A DNA stretch of 64,000 nt. Source: Naganishia liquefaciens (Eukaryota; Basidiomycota; Tremellomycetes; Filobasidiales; Filobasidiaceae). Shown in pieces: positions 61,460 to 64,000 of the stretch. Under the pieces are notes generated by a model. The model saw only the letters and a program-made list of their open reading frames with translations, was not told the DNA's origin and searched no databases. Each line of letters begins with the position of its first letter. The first letter of the stretch is position 1. The translations under genes were made by a program, and so were the position numbers. The DNA lies in NCBI GenBank assembly GCA_013423385.1, contig BLZA01000023.1:189782-253781 (forward strand). The letters are read 5' to 3'.

Positions 61460-62644
61460 ATGTCCTCCGATTTGTGTCCCGTCTATGCGCCGTTCTTCGG
61501 CGCCATGGGTTGCACCTCAGCCATCGTCTTTACCTGTACGTATCGCCATTCGTCATTCGCGGTTGCGGCACTTATATCCTACACTATAACCCTCCAGGTA
61601 TCGGTGCAGCCTACGGAACGGCCAAGTCTGGAGTCGGAATTTCCGCCATGTCGGTGCTCCGACCTGATTTGATGATGAAGTGTGTCGTGCCTGTTATTAT
61701 GGCTGGTATTATTGCCATTGTGAGTCGATCAGGAGGGGTTCTCGATCACGGGTGGATGCTGGAGCGAAGAGGCACTGGAGCGTGGTGCAACACTGGTTCG
61801 ATGATCGACGGTCGTGTTGAGCAAAGGACGACAGAGGGAAACACGTGTCGATGGTTCTTCCGACGGACAGCTTTTACCAGCGTTTTCACGGTATCGGCGG
61901 GTCGTGCTGCTCAGTGCCAGTCCCTTATGGAGTGGATTAGCTGCTTCCAATCTGCAGCATCCAAATCCATCCCGGCATTTGAAACAACGTATGATGCTTG
62001 GAAATGGATGCTTGACCGCTCGACCGGAATACATCATTTCTATGGATCTCGCCATGATCGCACGGATCCCGTTCTCTACGCTGCATTGCTAATCCTATTC
62101 TCGATAGTACGGTCTCGTCGTCGCCGTCTTGATCTCCGGTGATCGTAAGCCTTCTCTCCCCGTTTCCCACTGAACCCCACGCTAAAGTCCCACGATCCGC
62201 CCAGTGCAATCGCCCATGCCCCTCTACACTGGATTCATCCAGCTCGGTGCCGGTCTGTCGGTCGGTCTCGCCGGTCTCGCCGCTGGATTCGCCATCGGAA
62301 TCGTCGGTGACGCCGGTGTCCGTGGTACCGCGCAGCAGCCTAGGTTGTTCGTTGGTATGGTATGTCTGCTTTGTTGCTCTAAAGTGTTGCGATCTGTGCT
62401 CATATGACGCCCGGGCAGATCTTGATCTTGATTTTCGCCGAAGTTTTGGGTAGGCAACGATCATGACGGCAGCTTTGTGGCCGGAATTTTCTGACGTTCT
62501 GCTTTGCTCGTCGGCCCTCAGGTTTGTACGGTTTGATCGTTGCCCTCATCATGAACACGAAAGCAGGATCAACACCCGCTGTAAGTAGCCTGCAGCAGGA
62601 CTATTCAAGATACAGCGCTAACTTGCTCTTTGTAGTGCAAGTAA
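61460..62644 (+). CDS. VMA3: V-ATPase proteolipid subunit c
   Basis: Proton-carrying ring subunit of the V0 sector. Splicing gives about 161 residues with four hydrophobic spans: [60 protein letters not shown]; and [20 protein letters not shown]. The key proton-binding Glu is in FAEVLGLYG. It ends [10 protein letters not shown]. Lack of a fifth N-terminal span argues for Vma3 rather than Vma11. Five introns were placed: 61536-61597, 61720-62107, 62145-62204, 62360-62418 and 62450-62521. The second is 388 nt, about seven times the usual size. One short coding exon of 37 nt separates introns 2 and 3. Confidence 0.95.
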
Positions 62645-63157
62645 ACTCGGACAAGCTTTTATGCCGCCACCTTAACGAGGGCCGCGAAAATAGAATTCTC
62701 ATCCCACACTCAGAGCGGCAAGGACCCAGTCGCGCCGTATTCGCCGTGCTTCGGGAAGTATCAGGGATGAGCCGCAAATGTTCCGCATTGTATCCCTTTG
62801 CTATAAAACCTCCATGTGTCTTGTCACCTTTCGATTGCACCTATATCCAATGTCTGAAGCTCGCGCTCATTGTCGTCACATAGCTGGTTGTCTGCCAGCC
62901 AGTATGCTGCCATTCAAGCTTGGGCTACCGAACCCACTTCTTGAGTGACTCGCCTGTGGGGCGAACCGCGGTACAGGGATGACACGTGAAGCGACTGACA
63001 ACGAAAGGCTCCCTGTCGGATAGCGCAGATGACGTAAGCGACTCCTTTGTGCTCCACGCTGCGGGGCATGTCTGGTATACATACCCCCAAGTCAGTCCTC
63101 ATCCCCGCCTCGCCTTGGCTCGCGTCCTGGGTCTCTACAAAACACACATCACTCGCC
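62645..63157. other. VMA3 3' flank and promoter of next gene
   Basis: 513 bp with the VMA3 3' UTR and the promoter of the glycine-rich gene. I see no gene or repeat. Confidence 0.4.
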
Positions 63158-64000
63158 ATGGACAACTTTATCAATCTCGCAAAGCAGGGCATGCAGGCCT
63201 ACCAGAACTCTAACAACAACGAGGGTCAACAGCACCAGGGCCAGGGCCAGGGTGGATTCGGCGGTCAACAGGGCGGATTCGGTGGTGGTAACCAGCAATT
63301 CGGAGTCGGTGGTGGTGAGCAATTCAACGCTCCTCACGGAAGTGGTGGTGGCCAGAGCGGTGGATTCGGTGGATTCGGTCGTAAGTGATCCCGCCATCTC
63401 ATGTCCTTTCAAGGTCTCTCAAAACGTCCGCCTCAGTCGACTCTGGAGCCGCTCTCGGCACAGCTCAGCAGTACCTCGGTGGACAATCTGGCGGCCAAGA
63501 CACCCACGACTCTGGTCTCTCGGGTCTCTTTGCGCAAGGTCTCGCCATGGCTCAATCCTACGGCGTCAACAAGAACCCGCAAGATGTCGACCTTGATGGC
63601 GATGGAATCATTGATGCACACGAGCGGGCGTACGGACAGCAGCAAGGACAGGGCGGGCAGATGGACGCGCAGTCGATGGGTGCTGCGGCGGCGATGCAGG
63701 CCATGAAGAGCTTTATGGGACAGGGTGGTGCTCAGGCTCAGCAGAGCCAGGGCGGAAACATGCAGTCCAAGGTGGGTTTGCTGGCGTTTGCATACTAGCC
63801 GTAACCTGACGCCTTGATATCAGATCATCGGCATGGCAATGGCCGAAGCCGTCAAGGTACGTTTCAACCACGCACATAACCCCTGACAGGCACGCTGACA
63901 ACATGCTCCAGCTGTTCAACAAGAACGGCGGCGCTGCAAACGGCAGTCAGCAAGACGTCGTTTCCTCGGCCTCGACGACCATCATGAAGTTGATGCTCAA
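63158..64000 (+). CDS. Glycine-rich beta-flanking-type protein with EF-hand loop (3' end outside window)
   Basis: Fungal stress/surface-associated protein type often called beta-flanking protein; its biochemical role is not known. The start MDNFINLAKQGMQAYQNSNN is followed by Gly/Gln-rich repeats (GQGQGGFGGQQGGFGGG). After an intron at 63381-63436 comes LDSGAALGTAQQYLGG, then GLSGLFAQGLAMAQSYGVNK. A single perfect EF-hand loop, DLDGDGIIDAHE, lies near residue 135. Another Gly/Gln/Ala-rich stretch leads to IIGMAMAEAVKLFNKNGGAA. Further introns are 63772-63833 and 63857-63911. The frame is still open at the right edge. Confidence 0.75.

Noticed and set aside
61720-62107. C/D box snoRNA in the long VMA3 intron
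   Set aside because: Weak C-box-like ATGATG strings occur but no CTGA D box was found.

Overview
This window is nuclear DNA of a basidiomycete fungus, most likely a Tremellomycete (Cryptococcus/Trichosporon kin). Nearly every gene is cut by many introns of 45-65 nt with GT(A/G)NGT donors. The proteins are fungal (GPI16, YPK1, STE50, LYS4, SEC62, TRM5, REX1). STE50 carries C-terminal SH3 domains, a layout known from basidiomycetes. Exon structures were read by eye from splice sites and family motifs, so small exon errors are possible.

Layout, left to right. 1-3.6 kb: the 3' part of GPI16 (GPI transamidase) and complete SUB2 (spliceosome/mRNA-export helicase). 3.6-8.2 kb: gene-poor, with two intron-containing tRNA genes on the minus strand (Pro-CGG and Ala-AGC), a short copy of the tRNA-Pro 5' end and a 38-bp tandem duplication. 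8.2-21 kb: YPK1 (TORC2-dependent AGC kinase), MSH5 (meiotic MutS homologue), VMA2 (V-ATPase subunit B) and STE50 (MAPK adaptor). 21-33 kb: LYS4 (homoaconitase), SEC62 (ER translocon), TRM5 (tRNA m1G37 methyltransferase), a Sur7/PalI-type membrane protein, a small one-span membrane protein and HSP90. 33-43 kb: REX1 (RNA exonuclease), a secreted GDSL phospholipase-B-like enzyme, a dynactin p22/p24-like subunit, an unresolved gene and a C2H2 zinc-finger protein. 43-47.7 kb: an island without recognisable host genes, holding two nearly identical solo LTRs, a third diverged LTR-like piece in inverse orientation and a tRNA-derived SINE-like element. 47.7-64 kb: GLO3 (ArfGAP), a large disordered protein, a mitochondrial-type SDR, a BCAS3-like WD40 protein, ARP2, VMA3 (V-ATPase proteolipid) and the 5' part of a glycine-rich beta-flanking-type protein with an EF-hand loop.

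These are mostly conserved housekeeping and signalling genes rather than one pathway. Some related pairs fall together: VMA2/VMA3 (V-ATPase), YPK1/STE50 (signalling), ARP2/dynactin-like (actin and microtubule motors), SUB2/REX1/TRM5 (RNA metabolism) and GPI16/SEC62/GLO3 (secretory path). No toxin/defence island, CRISPR or metabolic gene cluster was seen. The best leads are an HSP90 ending in MEELD instead of MEEVD, a 182-nt GC-AG intron in SUB2, a probable 7-nt microexon in SEC62, a SINE-like element in the transposon island, and a possible convergent coding overlap near 52.7 kb.
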